Shown here: positions 1 to 7,955 of the stretch, piece after piece
Position numbering within the stretch: position 1 is the stretch's first letter
How the letters are laid out: each line of letters starts with the position of its first letter
Assembly: GCA_016868035.1 (NCBI GenBank)
Contig: VGID01000008.1
Span: forward strand, 1 to 64,000
Origin: Betaproteobacteria bacterium
GTDB taxonomy: Bacteria; Pseudomonadota; Gammaproteobacteria; Burkholderiales; SG8-41
DNA: 64,000 nt
Direction: 5' to 3'
Program-made: the position numbers and the translations under genes
The notes under the pieces: generated by a model
What the model was told of the DNA's origin: nothing
Database searches by the model: none
What the model saw: the letters and a program-made list of their open reading frames with translations, nothing else

Positions 1-111
1 GCGCCGCAGCACCCGGCCCCCGCGCTCGGCGCGGACACCGACGCGATCCTGCGCGGGCTCGGCTACGACGAGGCGCGCATCGCGGGTCTGCGCGCGGTCG
101 GCGCCATCTAG
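1..111 (+). CDS. CaiB/BaiF-type CoA-transferase, C-terminal end only
   Basis: Only the last 36 codons are present; the gene enters from the left edge and ends with TAG at 109-111. The tail contains GADTDAILRGLGYDEARIAG, the pattern that closes class III (CaiB/BaiF) acyl-CoA transferases, where the new-enzyme C-terminus reads G-x-D-T-x-x-I-L-x-x-L-G-Y. Such enzymes move CoA between carboxylic acids. It converges on the enoyl-CoA hydratase gene that follows, which fits acyl-CoA metabolism. The identification rests on a short stretch, so the family is likely but the substrate is unknown. Confidence 0.6.
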   Translation, partial: APQHPAPALGADTDAILRGLGYDEARIAGLRAVGAI

Positions 112-131
112 TTTCCTTCGGCGTGAGGGGT

Positions 132-177
132 AATTGACGAACCAGGCTGCTCAATCCTCAGTCCTCAATCCTCGATC
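132..177. repeat. Left arm of a 46-bp inverted repeat with CTCAATC heptads
   Basis: Bases 132-177 match the reverse complement of 1081-1126 at 44 of 46 positions. The inner part is four 7-bp units of the form CTCANTC (150-177) that run up to the stop codon of the enoyl-CoA hydratase at 179. The outer part, AATTGACGAACCAG, is non-repetitive and shared by both arms. The two arms bracket a single gene. Confidence 0.85.
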
Positions 178-178
178 C

Positions 179-955
179 TCACTTGCCTTTCCACCGCGGC
201 TCGCGCTTGGCCAGGAAGGATTCGACCCCGGTGCGGAAATCCTCACTGCCGTAGCCCTGGCGGATCAGGTCGTCGCCTTCGGGCAATCCCGCGTGGAGCA
301 CGCGGCGGATCGCCTCCTTGGTGACGCGCATCGTGATCGGCGCGTTGCCCGCGAGCCGCTCGGCGAGCTCTCCGACGCGCGCGTCGAGCCGCTCGGCGGG
401 AACGATCTCGGTGAGGAAGCCGGCCGCCAGCGCTTCCTCGGCGGAAAGGTTCTCGGCGAGCATCAGCATCTTCTTCGCGCGCGAGGCGCCGAACGCCGCC
501 ACGATCATCGCGTAGTTCGCCACCGACAGGCAGTTGCCGAGCGTGCGCGCGATCGGCACGCCGAAGCGCGAGCCCGGCGTGGCTACTCGCAAGTCGCATA
601 CGGTCGCGATCGCGAGCCCTCCCCCGATCGCCCAGCCCTCGACCACGGCGAGCGTAGGCACCGGCAGCTCCTCCACACGCGAGAGATAGGCCTCGATCCG
701 GCGCTCGTAGGCGATGCCGTCTTCCCCCGACTTGAAATCCCTGAACTGGCCGATGTCGGTCCCGGCCACGAACGCCTTGCCGCCGGCGCCGCGAAAGACC
801 GCGACGCGCACTTCCCGGTCGGCCGCGATCCGCTCGCACGCTTCGGAGAGCTGATCGTACATCTCCCAGGTCATGGCGTTGCGCGCTGCGGGCCGGTCGA
901 ACGTGACCCGCGCAACGACTCCCTGGCGTTCGTAGCGTGTTGCGCCTTGGTCCAT
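179..955 (-). CDS. Enoyl-CoA hydratase/isomerase family protein (crotonase fold)
   Basis: Crotonase-superfamily enzyme of 258 residues, probably hydrating or otherwise processing an acyl-CoA in the cytoplasm. The oxyanion-hole segments are visible as GGKAFVAGTD (about residues 58-67) and EGWAIGGGLA (about 106-115). The glutamate that follows the second loop in classical hydratases is not evident: the segment reads FGVPIARTLG (about 131-140), so the exact reaction is uncertain. The ATG at 955 is preferred because a GGAAG-like ribosome site lies just upstream; an in-frame ATG at 994 would add 13 basic residues with no family counterpart. The gene is enclosed by a 46-bp inverted repeat and converges on a CoA-transferase gene. 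Confidence 0.85.
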   Translation of the reverse strand: MDQGATRYERQGVVARVTFDRPAARNAMTWEMYDQLSEACERIAADREVRVAVFRGAGGKAFVAGTDIGQFRDFKSGEDGIAYERRIEAYLSRVEELPVPTLAVVEGWAIGGGLAIATVCDLRVATPGSRFGVPIARTLGNCLSVANYAMIVAAFGASRAKKMLMLAENLSAEEALAAGFLTEIVPAERLDARVGELAERLAGNAPITMRVTKEAIRRVLHAGLPEGDDLIRQGYGSEDFRTGVESFLAKREPRWKGK

Positions 956-1049
956 GCCGCTTCCCGATCCTTTCGCCTTGCGCGCCCGGGCCAAACGATG
1001 CGCGCGAAATGCGAAGCTTACCCGCCTCGGCGCCCCGACGCCAACGATC

Positions 1050-1126
1050 GAGGATTGAGGACCGGGGACCGAGGATTGAGGATTGAGGATTGAGGACTGA
1101 GGATTGAGCAGTCTGGTTCGTCAATT
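1050..1126. repeat. GAGGATT heptad array and right arm of the inverted repeat
   Basis: Eight consecutive 7-bp units with consensus GAGGATT occupy 1050-1105, followed by the non-repetitive GCAGTCTGGTTCGTCAATT segment. Bases 1081-1126 mirror 132-177. Short GTCAGTC-like heptads of a different family follow at about 1132-1160. No gene is apparent between 956 and 1270 other than these repeats. Confidence 0.85.
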
Positions 1127-1270
1127 GTCCGTCATCAGCTGTCAGTCGTCAGTCGTCACGCATTCCCCGTCACGGGAGTTGTACTTTCAGCACGGGAAAG
1201 CGATAATAAGCCGATGGAGGCGCACCCCTGGCAATGATTGCGACACGTTCCGTGCGGCGCGCGGCGGAAG

Positions 1271-1906
1271 ATGCGCGGCGCTGAGTTTCCTTTTCCCTCG
1301 CGTTTCGTCCGCCGATCTTCGCGATTTCTTCCTGCCGCACCCACGATCCTCGTCCTGCTATGCGCCGCCGCGTTCGTTCTTGCGGCGCCGGCCCGCGCGG
1401 CCGAGCTGCGCGGCAGGGTCGTCGGCGTTTCCGACGGCGACACGATCACGGTGCTGGATGCGGCACGCACCACGCACAAGGTACGGCTCGCCGGCATCGA
1501 CGCGCCGGAGTCGGGCCAGGCCTACGGCGCGCGCTCGAAGCAGCAGCTCTCCGCGCTCGTCTACGGCAAGCCGGTCATCGTGATCTGGCACAGGCGCGAC
1601 CGCTACAAGCGGATCATCGGGCAGGTGCTGCGGCCCGCGCCCGGCGAGTGCGCCCCGGCCGGCGTGGAATGCGTCAAGGACGTAGGGCTCGCGCAGATCG
1701 AGTCGGGGCTCGCGTGGCACTACAAGCGCTTTCAGAACGAGCAGACGGCGAGCGACCGGGAGCGCTACGCGAGGGCGGAGCAGACTGCGCGCGCCCGGCG
1801 CGAGGGCTTGTGGAAGGAATTGAGCCCCGTGCCACCGTGGGAATACCGCGCCAGGCCCAGCGCACAGGGCCCAATTGAGCGCAGGGTCGCGGCGAGCGAG
1901 CGGTGA
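1271..1906 (+). CDS. Secreted staphylococcal-nuclease-like (thermonuclease) protein
   Basis: Predicted exported nuclease of the SNase/Tudor-SN fold. The ATG at 1271 gives a basic N-region, a hydrophobic core (about residues 24-39) and an ARA-A cleavage site near residue 43. The mature part carries the family signatures VSDGDTITVLD (about 53-63, with the calcium-binding Asp), VRLAGIDAPE (71-80, with catalytic-type Arg and Glu) and RDRYKRIIGQV (about 109-119, with the second Arg). The domain is complete. A TTG start at 1238 would add an unconvincing 11-residue extension. It probably cleaves extracellular or periplasmic DNA or RNA. It stands alone between two repeat-filled gaps. Confidence 0.85.
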   Translation: MRGAEFPFPSRFVRRSSRFLPAAPTILVLLCAAAFVLAAPARAAELRGRVVGVSDGDTITVLDAARTTHKVRLAGIDAPESGQAYGARSKQQLSALVYGKPVIVIWHRRDRYKRIIGQVLRPAPGECAPAGVECVKDVGLAQIESGLAWHYKRFQNEQTASDRERYARAEQTARARREGLWKELSPVPPWEYRARPSAQGPIERRVAASER

Positions 1907-1920
1907 CGGGGCCTCCGGCC

Positions 1921-2051
1921 CGTGGCTCGCGACTGGTGACTCGTGAATCGTGATTCGTGGCTCGGTAGGGGCTTTGCCGCGTTCTGAGTTCAGCGTTCGA
2001 TGTTCGACCATTGAACCTTGAACTTTGAACCCGGAACTCCGAACCCTGAAC
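1921..2051. repeat. Two heptad arrays: CGTGANT type, then GTTCNNN/NNNGAAC palindromic type
   Basis: Bases 1921-1962 are six 7-bp units of the form CGTGRNT. Bases 1981-2008 are four units of the form GTTCNNN; after one base, 2010-2051 are six units of the form NNNGAAC. The second array is therefore two facing arms with an invariant GTTC/GAAC at exact 7-nt spacing and variable bases between. The array ends just before the stop codon of the amine oxidase at 2062. Confidence 0.8.
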
Positions 2052-2061
2052 GGGCACCTCG

Positions 2062-3375
2062 TCAGTCGTCCTCGATGACCTGCCGCGCTGCCCGCTTTCC
2101 GCTGCGCAGCGCGCCCGCCACGGTGCCGTGCTCGCCCTCGAAGTCGGCCGCCTCGCCCGCAAAGTACAGCGTCCCGCGTAGCGATGCGGCGAGCGCTTCG
2201 CGCGCGCCTTCGCCGCCGACCGCGACATAGCTGTAGGCCCCGCGCGCGTACGGGTCCCGCTGCCAATCGTGAACCCGGAACGCGTCGAGCCGGCGCGCGA
2301 CCTGCGCGCGCGCGCCGAAAACGGACTGTAGGCTCGCCACGGCCTCGCACCGCATTTCCGGGTCCGATGCGCGCGCGAGGCGCCTCGCCTTGGGTCCGCC
2401 CGCCCACGCGATCATCAGCGGCGTGCGCTCGGGGAGCGCGGTCCAGAACGTCGGAAACGCGGCCTGCGGATCGTGGAAGAACGACGCGTCGCGATAGCGC
2501 CCGCCGTCCAGGTCCTCCCAGAACGCTGCGCGCAGCCGCAGCGCGGCCTTGACCACCGCGCCGCAACGCAGCCCCTCCAGGGCCTGCCTCTTCTCCCGCA
2601 GGGCGGGCGTAAAGCGCACCGCGCCGGGCGCGCCGGCCGGAGCCTGCAGCACGCCGAGCGGCAGCGTGATGATTGCGCGCGGCGCGCGCGCCTGAAACCG
2701 CGCGCGGCGGGATGATCCCGCGACCTCGACCGAGCCGCGCTTCCACCGCACCGCGCGCACGACGGATCCGAGCCTGAGCTCGACTCCGGTGCCCTCGCAT
2801 TCGCCAAGCAGCCAGCGCATCATCGCGCCGTATCCGCCGGCAGGACGGAAGTGCCCGTCGGCCCCCGCGCTCCAGTCCTCGGCGATCGCCCGCGCGCTCG
2901 CGCGTGCCGGGTCGGCAGCCTCGTAACCCTCGACCATCCGGCGCGCGAACATCGCCGTCTCCTCCGGCAGTCCCTGCCGGCGCAGGCGCTCGAGCAGCGC
3001 AAGCACCGAGATGTCGCGGCTGCGAAGCGCGCCCAGCTCGCGTTTCAGGGCACGGCGGATTTCCGTGTACGGCCCGTCGCTTCGCGGTTCGAGTCTTCCG
3101 TCGCGGGCGACGAAGCGCACGCGAGGCGAGTCGACCGCCGCGAGCCCTGCCTTCTTCAGCAGCGAGAACGTCGGTGCGGGGCGCCCGTGAATGAATTCGG
3201 CGCCGAGCTCGACGGCAACCGGCAATCCCGGCTCGTCGAGCGACCATATGCGGCCCCCGATCCGTGCGCGCGCTTCGAGCACGAGGACCGAGCGGCCCGC
3301 GCGCCCGAGCTCCGCGGCGGCGGCGAGCCCCGCGGCGCCGGCGCCGACGATCACGATGTCGAAAGAGGGTGACAC
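2062..3375 (-). CDS. FAD-dependent flavin monoamine oxidase family protein
   Basis: Flavoprotein of 437 residues resembling bacterial monoamine/polyamine oxidases. A Rossmann dinucleotide motif GAGAAGLAAA sits at residues 11-20, followed by the ARIGGRIWS segment that contacts FAD in this family. The C-terminal second FAD motif is visible as FAGEAADFEGEHGTVAGAL. No signal peptide is apparent, so it is likely cytoplasmic. It probably oxidises an amine, releasing an aldehyde, ammonia and hydrogen peroxide; the substrate cannot be read from the sequence. It is not closely linked to neighbours: a repeat array lies downstream and another repeat region upstream. Confidence 0.85.
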   Translation of the reverse strand: MSPSFDIVIVGAGAAGLAAAAELGRAGRSVLVLEARARIGGRIWSLDEPGLPVAVELGAEFIHGRPAPTFSLLKKAGLAAVDSPRVRFVARDGRLEPRSDGPYTEIRRALKRELGALRSRDISVLALLERLRRQGLPEETAMFARRMVEGYEAADPARASARAIAEDWSAGADGHFRPAGGYGAMMRWLLGECEGTGVELRLGSVVRAVRWKRGSVEVAGSSRRARFQARAPRAIITLPLGVLQAPAGAPGAVRFTPALREKRQALEGLRCGAVVKAALRLRAAFWEDLDGGRYRDASFFHDPQAAFPTFWTALPERTPLMIAWAGGPKARRLARASDPEMRCEAVASLQSVFGARAQVARRLDAFRVHDWQRDPYARGAYSYVAVGGEGAREALAASLRGTLYFAGEAADFEGEHGTVAGALRSGKRAARQVIEDD

Positions 3376-3616
3376 GAACCCGCCTCAAGAATCGTCGAAA
3401 ACCAATGAAGCCGCCGATGAACGCAGATGGACGCCGATCACAAAAAACCCAAAACTATAATCGAACCGCAGAGACGCCGAGGGAAGCGAAGTGTACTTTC
3501 GACTGATGATTTGGGACTCCTGCTCCGCGAGTTCTATCCGTGTGTATCTGCGTTTAGCTGCGGTTACTTGTTCTGTCATAGTCCATCACGTCACGTCTTC
3601 AGCAAAAGCGGCAGGC
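3376..3616. repeat. Intergenic region with 12-bp-type CCGATGAACGC repeats in facing arms
   Basis: No gene is visible in this 241-bp gap. The left part (about 3411-3450) carries CCGATGAACGCAGATGGACG-type units and the right part (about 3536-3567) carries the reverse-complement type (GTGTATCTGCG, AGCTGCGGTT), so the gap can form a long imperfect hairpin. Related units occur near 19860, 20010, 31600, 50870 and 51010. Confidence 0.6.
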
Positions 3617-5083
3617 TCACGAGGCAGCGGACCCTGCCGTCGTGACGTCGGCCGCGCGCCGGGGAAGGCTCAACGTCGCCTCCAGGCCGCCGGCGGGCAA
3701 ATTGCGCAGCACGATTTCGCCGCCGTGCGCGCGCGCGATGTTGCGCGCGATCGAGAGCCCGAGCCCGGTGCCCCCGGTGTCGCGGCTGCGCGAGCCTTCG
3801 AGGCGGTGGAACGGCTCGAACACGCGCTCCAGGTCCGCCTCGGGTATGCCCGGCCCCTGGTCGCGAACGAGAATCCGGAGCTGCGCGCCCGTGTCCTCCA
3901 CGCTCACCGTCGCCGCCTTTCCGTACTTGACGGCGTTGTGGATGAGGTTGCCGAGACAGCGCTTGAGCGCCTGCGCGTGGCCGTGGAAGGGAGCGTGCGC
4001 GCCGCCCTCGATGCGCACCTTGCCCCCCACTTCGCGCGCGTCCTCTTGCAGGCTCTCGAGCAGCGCCATGATATCGAGCGGCTGGGCCGCCTCGCGATCG
4101 TCGAGGCCGCGCATGAAGTCGAGTGTCGCGCCGATCAGCGACTCCATCTCCTCCAGGTCCTTCACGAACTTCGCCCGCAGCTGCGGGTCCCCGAGCAGCT
4201 CGGCTCGCAATCGCATGCGCGTGATCGGAGTCTTCAGGTCATGCGACATCGCGGCGAAAATGCGCGTGCGGTCCCGGATGAACTTCGCGAGCCGTTCCTG
4301 CATGAGGTTGAACGCGCGCGCCGCGCTGCGGACCTCGTCCGGGCCGCGTTCGTCGAGCGGCGGGCGGTTGATGTCCTCGCCCAGCGTGTCCGCCGCCTGC
4401 GCGAGCGTCTTGAGCGGCCGGGTGACCCACCGTACCGCCACCAGCGCGACCACGATCACCGCGGCGAGCAGCACCGTCAGGCTGATGAGCAAACGGTACG
4501 GCCAGTCGGACGCTTCCGCCGGCTGACGCGAATCGAACGTGACCCGCGTCCCGTCCGCAAGGCGCGCCTGCACCACGAAGGACATTCCGTGCCGTCCGGG
4601 CGGCAACGTGCCGGGCCCGAGGGGCGGACCCTTTCCGCCCATCATCCCGGGTCCGCTCATCATTCCGGGTCCACCCATCATGCCGTGCGGGCCGGGCGCC
4701 CACGGCGGGGCGTCCGTTACCTGCACGACGAGGGGGTGGTCTTCCCGCAGAAAGCGCCGCAGCAGCGCCGTGAACCGGGCGGCATGCTCGGCCCTTTCGT
4801 CGGCGCCGCTCACGGGCGCGAGCGGCGGGGCGTCGAGCGAGATGCGCAGCGGCGGGGCGTCGAGCACCTTCACGATCCGCGCGCGCTCGGCCGGCGCGAT
4901 CGAGTCGAGCAGCTTCACGATGTCGGCGATGCGCTGCGCCGAGCGCATGCCGCTCGCGCGCAGCGCGAGCTCGCCGCGCTCGCGCCAGTAGATCATGAAG
5001 CTCAACAGCTGCGCGAGCAGCAGTCCGGCGAGCAGCACGAGCACCATGCGCGCGAACAGCGAGCGCGGCAGCCAGCGCGTCAC
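3617..5083 (-). CDS. Membrane sensor histidine kinase (EnvZ/CpxA type) with a Met-rich periplasmic loop
   Basis: Inner-membrane histidine kinase of 488 residues. TM1 spans about residues 10-32 and TM2 about 197-217, giving a periplasmic domain of roughly 165 residues that contains a Met/Gly/His/Pro-rich stretch at about 132-167 (repeats such as GPGMM and HGMM). A HAMP domain follows, then the phospho-acceptor segment MSHDLKTPIT (His281), an N-box NLIHNAVKYG and G-boxes DQGPGIPE and GTGLGLSI. The GTG start at 5083 overlaps the regulator stop codon by 4 bp (GTGA), showing translational coupling. The Met/His-rich loop is unusual for this family and echoes the divergent periplasmic protein at 6025, suggesting metal or protein-damage sensing. 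That link is inference. Confidence 0.88.
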   Translation of the reverse strand: MTRWLPRSLFARMVLVLLAGLLLAQLLSFMIYWRERGELALRASGMRSAQRIADIVKLLDSIAPAERARIVKVLDAPPLRISLDAPPLAPVSGADERAEHAARFTALLRRFLREDHPLVVQVTDAPPWAPGPHGMMGGPGMMSGPGMMGGKGPPLGPGTLPPGRHGMSFVVQARLADGTRVTFDSRQPAEASDWPYRLLISLTVLLAAVIVVALVAVRWVTRPLKTLAQAADTLGEDINRPPLDERGPDEVRSAARAFNLMQERLAKFIRDRTRIFAAMSHDLKTPITRMRLRAELLGDPQLRAKFVKDLEEMESLIGATLDFMRGLDDREAAQPLDIMALLESLQEDAREVGGKVRIEGGAHAPFHGHAQALKRCLGNLIHNAVKYGKAATVSVEDTGAQLRILVRDQGPGIPEADLERVFEPFHRLEGSRSRDTGGTGLGLSIARNIARAHGGEIVLRNLPAGGLEATLSLPRRAADVTTAGSAAS

Positions 5084-5802
5084 GGCTGCACCTCGACCTC
5101 GACCGCGAGCACGTAGCCCTCGCCGCGCACGGTCTTGATGATCGCCGGCTCGCGCGCGTCCTCGCCGAGCCTCTGGCGCAGGCGGCTCACCTGCACGTCG
5201 ATGCTGCGGTCGAAGGGGGAGGCGTCGCGCGAGAGCATGAGGTCGATCAGCTGGTCGCGGTTGAGGACCCGGTTCGGGTGCGCGAGGAAGGCGCGCAGCA
5301 GCTTGTACTCCGTGCCGCTCAGCGCCACCACGACGCCCGCAGGCGAGCGCAGGTTGCGGGTCGCCACGTCGAGCGTCCAGCCGGAGAAGCGGATGGTGCG
5401 CGCGTCGTCGGGGTGCAGGTTCTCCGGCAGCGCGCGCGCGCGCCGCAGGACGCTCTTCACGCGCGCGAGCAGCTCGCGCGGGTTGAACGGCTTGGGTAGA
5501 TAGTCGTCCGCCCCCATCTCCAGGCCGACGATACGGTCGGTCTCCTCGCCGCGCGCGGTGAGCATGATGACCGGGATCGCGGAGCGCGCGCGCAGGTCGC
5601 GGCACAGCGTGAGCCCATCCTCGCTCGGCAGCATGAGATCGAGCACGATGATGTCCGGCTGCGCGCGGTCGAGGGCCGCGCGCATGCCGTTGCCGTCCGC
5701 GACCGCAGTGACCCGGTAGCCGTTCTTCTGGAGGTACTCGCGCAGCAGGTCGCGGATCTCTGCGTCGTCGTCCACGACGAGGACGTGATCGGGGTTCGTC
5801 AT
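5080..5802 (-). CDS. OmpR-family response regulator
   Basis: Response regulator of 240 residues with a receiver domain (acidic DDD at 11-13, phospho-acceptor Asp55 in VLDLMLP, Lys104 in YLPKPF) and an OmpR/PhoB winged-helix DNA-binding domain ending in IKTVRGEGYVL. It partners the histidine kinase whose start overlaps its stop codon. The ATG at 5802 begins MTNPDHVLVVDDD and matches the family; an upstream in-frame start at 5910 would add 36 residues of non-domain sequence. It is transcribed divergently from the Spy-like gene at 6025, so it probably controls that promoter as well as its own. Confidence 0.9.
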   Translation of the reverse strand: MTNPDHVLVVDDDAEIRDLLREYLQKNGYRVTAVADGNGMRAALDRAQPDIIVLDLMLPSEDGLTLCRDLRARSAIPVIMLTARGEETDRIVGLEMGADDYLPKPFNPRELLARVKSVLRRARALPENLHPDDARTIRFSGWTLDVATRNLRSPAGVVVALSGTEYKLLRAFLAHPNRVLNRDQLIDLMLSRDASPFDRSIDVQVSRLRQRLGEDAREPAIIKTVRGEGYVLAVEVEVQP

Positions 5803-5844
5803 GGGTTCTCTATAGCGCAGCGCGGGGCGCGCGTGCCCGGAAAA

Positions 5845-5891
5845 TTGTATCGCACTGTAACAAGCCGCGCCCTTGACGGGCTGCGATACAA
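5845..5891. promoter_or_regulatory. Inverted repeat TTGTATCGCA-N27-TGCGATACAA in the divergent promoter
   Basis: Two perfect 10-bp arms (5845-5854 and 5882-5891) lie between the divergent regulator and Spy-like genes. Nearby are two TGTAAC half-sites in opposite orientation (5856-5861 and reverse at 5918-5923) and a TTGACA hexamer at 5904-5909. One or more of these may bind the response regulator. This is a sequence observation only. Confidence 0.45.
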
Positions 5892-6024
5892 AACGGGCGG
5901 CCGTTGACATCCTGCAGTTACATCCCGGTGGTTAAATGGAAGTGCCAATGGAGCTTTCGACGCCGCTTCACGCGATCGACGGCTCCGCGGAGGCGACATT
6001 CCTTCAACCAACTGGAGATCAATC

Positions 6025-6627
6025 ATGAAGAACACACGCAAACTTCTCGTCGGCGTGCTCGCCGCGGCGGGTATCGCCGGGGCGGCAGCCGTAACCTACG
6101 CAGATCCTCCCGGCGGATACGGGCCGGGCGCAATGGGCTACGGTCCGTGGGGCGGTGGCCACGCGGGACCGGACATGATGGGCGGCGGCCACATGGGACC
6201 GGGCATGATGGGCGGCGGCCACATGGGACCGGGCATGATGGGCGGATGGGGCCCGCGCGGCGGATTCGGTCCGGGAGCGGGCATGATGGGCGGCCCGGTC
6301 TCGCACCAGGAAGCGCGCCTCGCGTTCCTGAAGAGCGAGCTCAGGATCACGCCGGAGCAGGAAACGGCGTGGAGCGCCTACGCCACGCAAGCCAAGGCGC
6401 AGGCGGCAGCCATGGAGGCGTTTCACGCCCAGCGTCCGGGCGCCGCGCAGTCGGCACCCGAGCGCCTCGATCAGCGCGCGGAGTTCGCGAAACAGCGCGC
6501 CGAGCAGGTGAAGGCGATGAGCACCGCGGTGAAAGACCTCTACGCCGTGCTGACGCCGGAACAGAAGAGCACCGCCGACCGGTACTTCGGCGGGATGCAC
6601 TTGAGCCAACGCGGACCCGGGCGCTGA
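6025..6627 (+). CDS. Periplasmic Spy/CpxP-like protein with Met-His-Gly repeats
   Basis: Exported protein of 200 residues: a Sec signal peptide (residues 1-26, ending TYA) precedes a Gly/Met/His-rich region (about 27-90) in which GGGHMGPGMM is repeated; the DNA under it includes two adjacent copies of a 30-bp unit near 6179-6240. The C-terminal half is helical and contains two LTXXQ-type segments (RITPEQETAWSAY and LTPEQKSTADRYF), the signature of Spy/CpxP periplasmic chaperones. The ribosome site GGAG precedes the ATG by 11 bases. The divergent kinase has a related Met/His-rich loop, so the likely job is envelope stress or metal response. Metal binding is suggested by composition, not proven. 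Confidence 0.75.
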   Translation: MKNTRKLLVGVLAAAGIAGAAAVTYADPPGGYGPGAMGYGPWGGGHAGPDMMGGGHMGPGMMGGGHMGPGMMGGWGPRGGFGPGAGMMGGPVSHQEARLAFLKSELRITPEQETAWSAYATQAKAQAAAMEAFHAQRPGAAQSAPERLDQRAEFAKQRAEQVKAMSTAVKDLYAVLTPEQKSTADRYFGGMHLSQRGPGR

Positions 6628-6663
6628 GCGCGTCCGGAATTCGCCGGCGGTGACGCCCAGTTC

Positions 6664-6709
6664 GCGGTCGCCGGGCCTGGCAGCAGGCTCGGCGACCGCT
6701 TACGTTTGT
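6664..6709. terminator. Hairpin between convergent genes
   Basis: Arms 6664-6678 and 6685-6699 pair at 14 of 15 positions around a 6-nt loop (GGCAGC), followed by TTACGTTTGT. It lies between the convergent Spy-like and SrkA-like genes and is a plausible terminator, although the T-tract is weak. Confidence 0.55.
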
Positions 6710-6749
6710 ACGCCCGCCGCGCTCGGCGCGCCTTCGGGCTCGCGCGTGC

Positions 6750-7730
6750 TCACGGAACGGTGAGCGTCGGCTCGTCCATTGCCGCAATCTGCTCGCGCAG
6801 CTCGAGGATGCGGTCCTGCCAGTAGCGCTGCGTGCCGAACCACGGAAATGCGGCCGGGAACGCCGGATCGTTCCAGCGCCGCGCGATCCACGCCGAATAG
6901 TGGATGAGCCGCAGCGTGCGCAGCGCCTCGACGAGGTGCAGCTCGCGCGGATCGAATTCCCGGAAGTCGTCGTATCCCGCAAGCACGTGGGCGAGCTGCC
7001 GCGTCATGGAATCCCGGTCGCCCGAGAGCATCATCCACAGGTCCTGCACCGCGGGCCCCATGCGCGCATCGTCGAGGTCCACGAAATGAGGCCCCTCCTG
7101 CGTCCACAGCACGTTGCCGCTGTGGCAGTCGCCGTGGAGCCGGATCGCCGGCACCTCCCCCGCGCGCTCGAACGAGCGGCGCACTCCCTCCAGCGCGAGC
7201 GCGGTCGCGCGCTCCCACGCTTCCAGGAGGTCGGCGGGAACCAAGCCGTTCGCAAGCAGCCACTCGCGCGGCTCGACGCCGTGGCTCCCGATGTCGAGCG
7301 CCGGACGCGCGTGGAAAGGCTTCGCGGATCCCAGCGCATGGAGGCGCGCTATGAAGCGCCCGATCCACGTGAGCGTATCGGGATCCTCGAGCTCCGGCGG
7401 CCGCCCGCCGCGGCGCGGGTACACCGCGAAACGGAAGCCGCCGTGCGCGTGCAGCGTGCCGTTCCCGAGCGCGAGCGGAGCGACCACGGGTATCTCGGCT
7501 TCGGCGAGCTCGCACGCGAACGCGTGCTCCTCGAGGATCTGCGCGTCGCTCCAGCGCGCGGGGCGGTAGAACTTCACGACGAGCGGCGGCCCTTCCTCCA
7601 TCCACGCCTGGTAGACGCGGTTCTCGTAGCTATTCAGCGAGAGCAGCCGCCCGTCGGGGCAAAGTCCGACGGATGCGAGCGCGTCGAGCGCGACGTCGGG
7701 CGTGAGCGCGGAGTACGGAGGGGATGGCAC
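6750..7730 (-). CDS. srkA: SrkA/YihE-type serine/threonine protein kinase
   Basis: Stress-response kinase of the aminoglycoside-phosphotransferase fold, 326 residues from the GTG at 7730, which matches the usual length of about 328. Visible signatures are VVKFYRP (Lys53 region), HGDCHSGNVL (about residue 200, catalytic Asp) and FVDLDDARMGPAVQDLWM (metal-binding Asp). In enterobacteria SrkA counters programmed death under stress; its target here is unknown. The longer open frame upstream of 7730 reads as shadow sequence of the divergent Bug gene and is not included. The start codon is not certain, because only a weak ribosome site precedes it. Confidence 0.85.
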   Translation of the reverse strand: MPSPPYSALTPDVALDALASVGLCPDGRLLSLNSYENRVYQAWMEEGPPLVVKFYRPARWSDAQILEEHAFACELAEAEIPVVAPLALGNGTLHAHGGFRFAVYPRRGGRPPELEDPDTLTWIGRFIARLHALGSAKPFHARPALDIGSHGVEPREWLLANGLVPADLLEAWERATALALEGVRRSFERAGEVPAIRLHGDCHSGNVLWTQEGPHFVDLDDARMGPAVQDLWMMLSGDRDSMTRQLAHVLAGYDDFREFDPRELHLVEALRTLRLIHYSAWIARRWNDPAFPAAFPWFGTQRYWQDRILELREQIAAMDEPTLTVP

Positions 7731-7955
7731 CTTCGCATTGTAAATGCCGTGGGAGGAATCGTTGCCGGACAGGATGAAGGCAGGTATCCCGATCTGCGCG
7801 TGCTCCGCGCCGCTCGCGCCCGAGGGCATGGTGTCGTACCACAGCGTGAAGCCCGGAATTATAAGACGGGTTGCCGCCGGTCTCCGGGCTTGCCGCCCGC
7901 GCGCGGCTGGGCAATACTCGCTTCGCACCGGCCCGGCCACTGGAGGAGATCCGTC

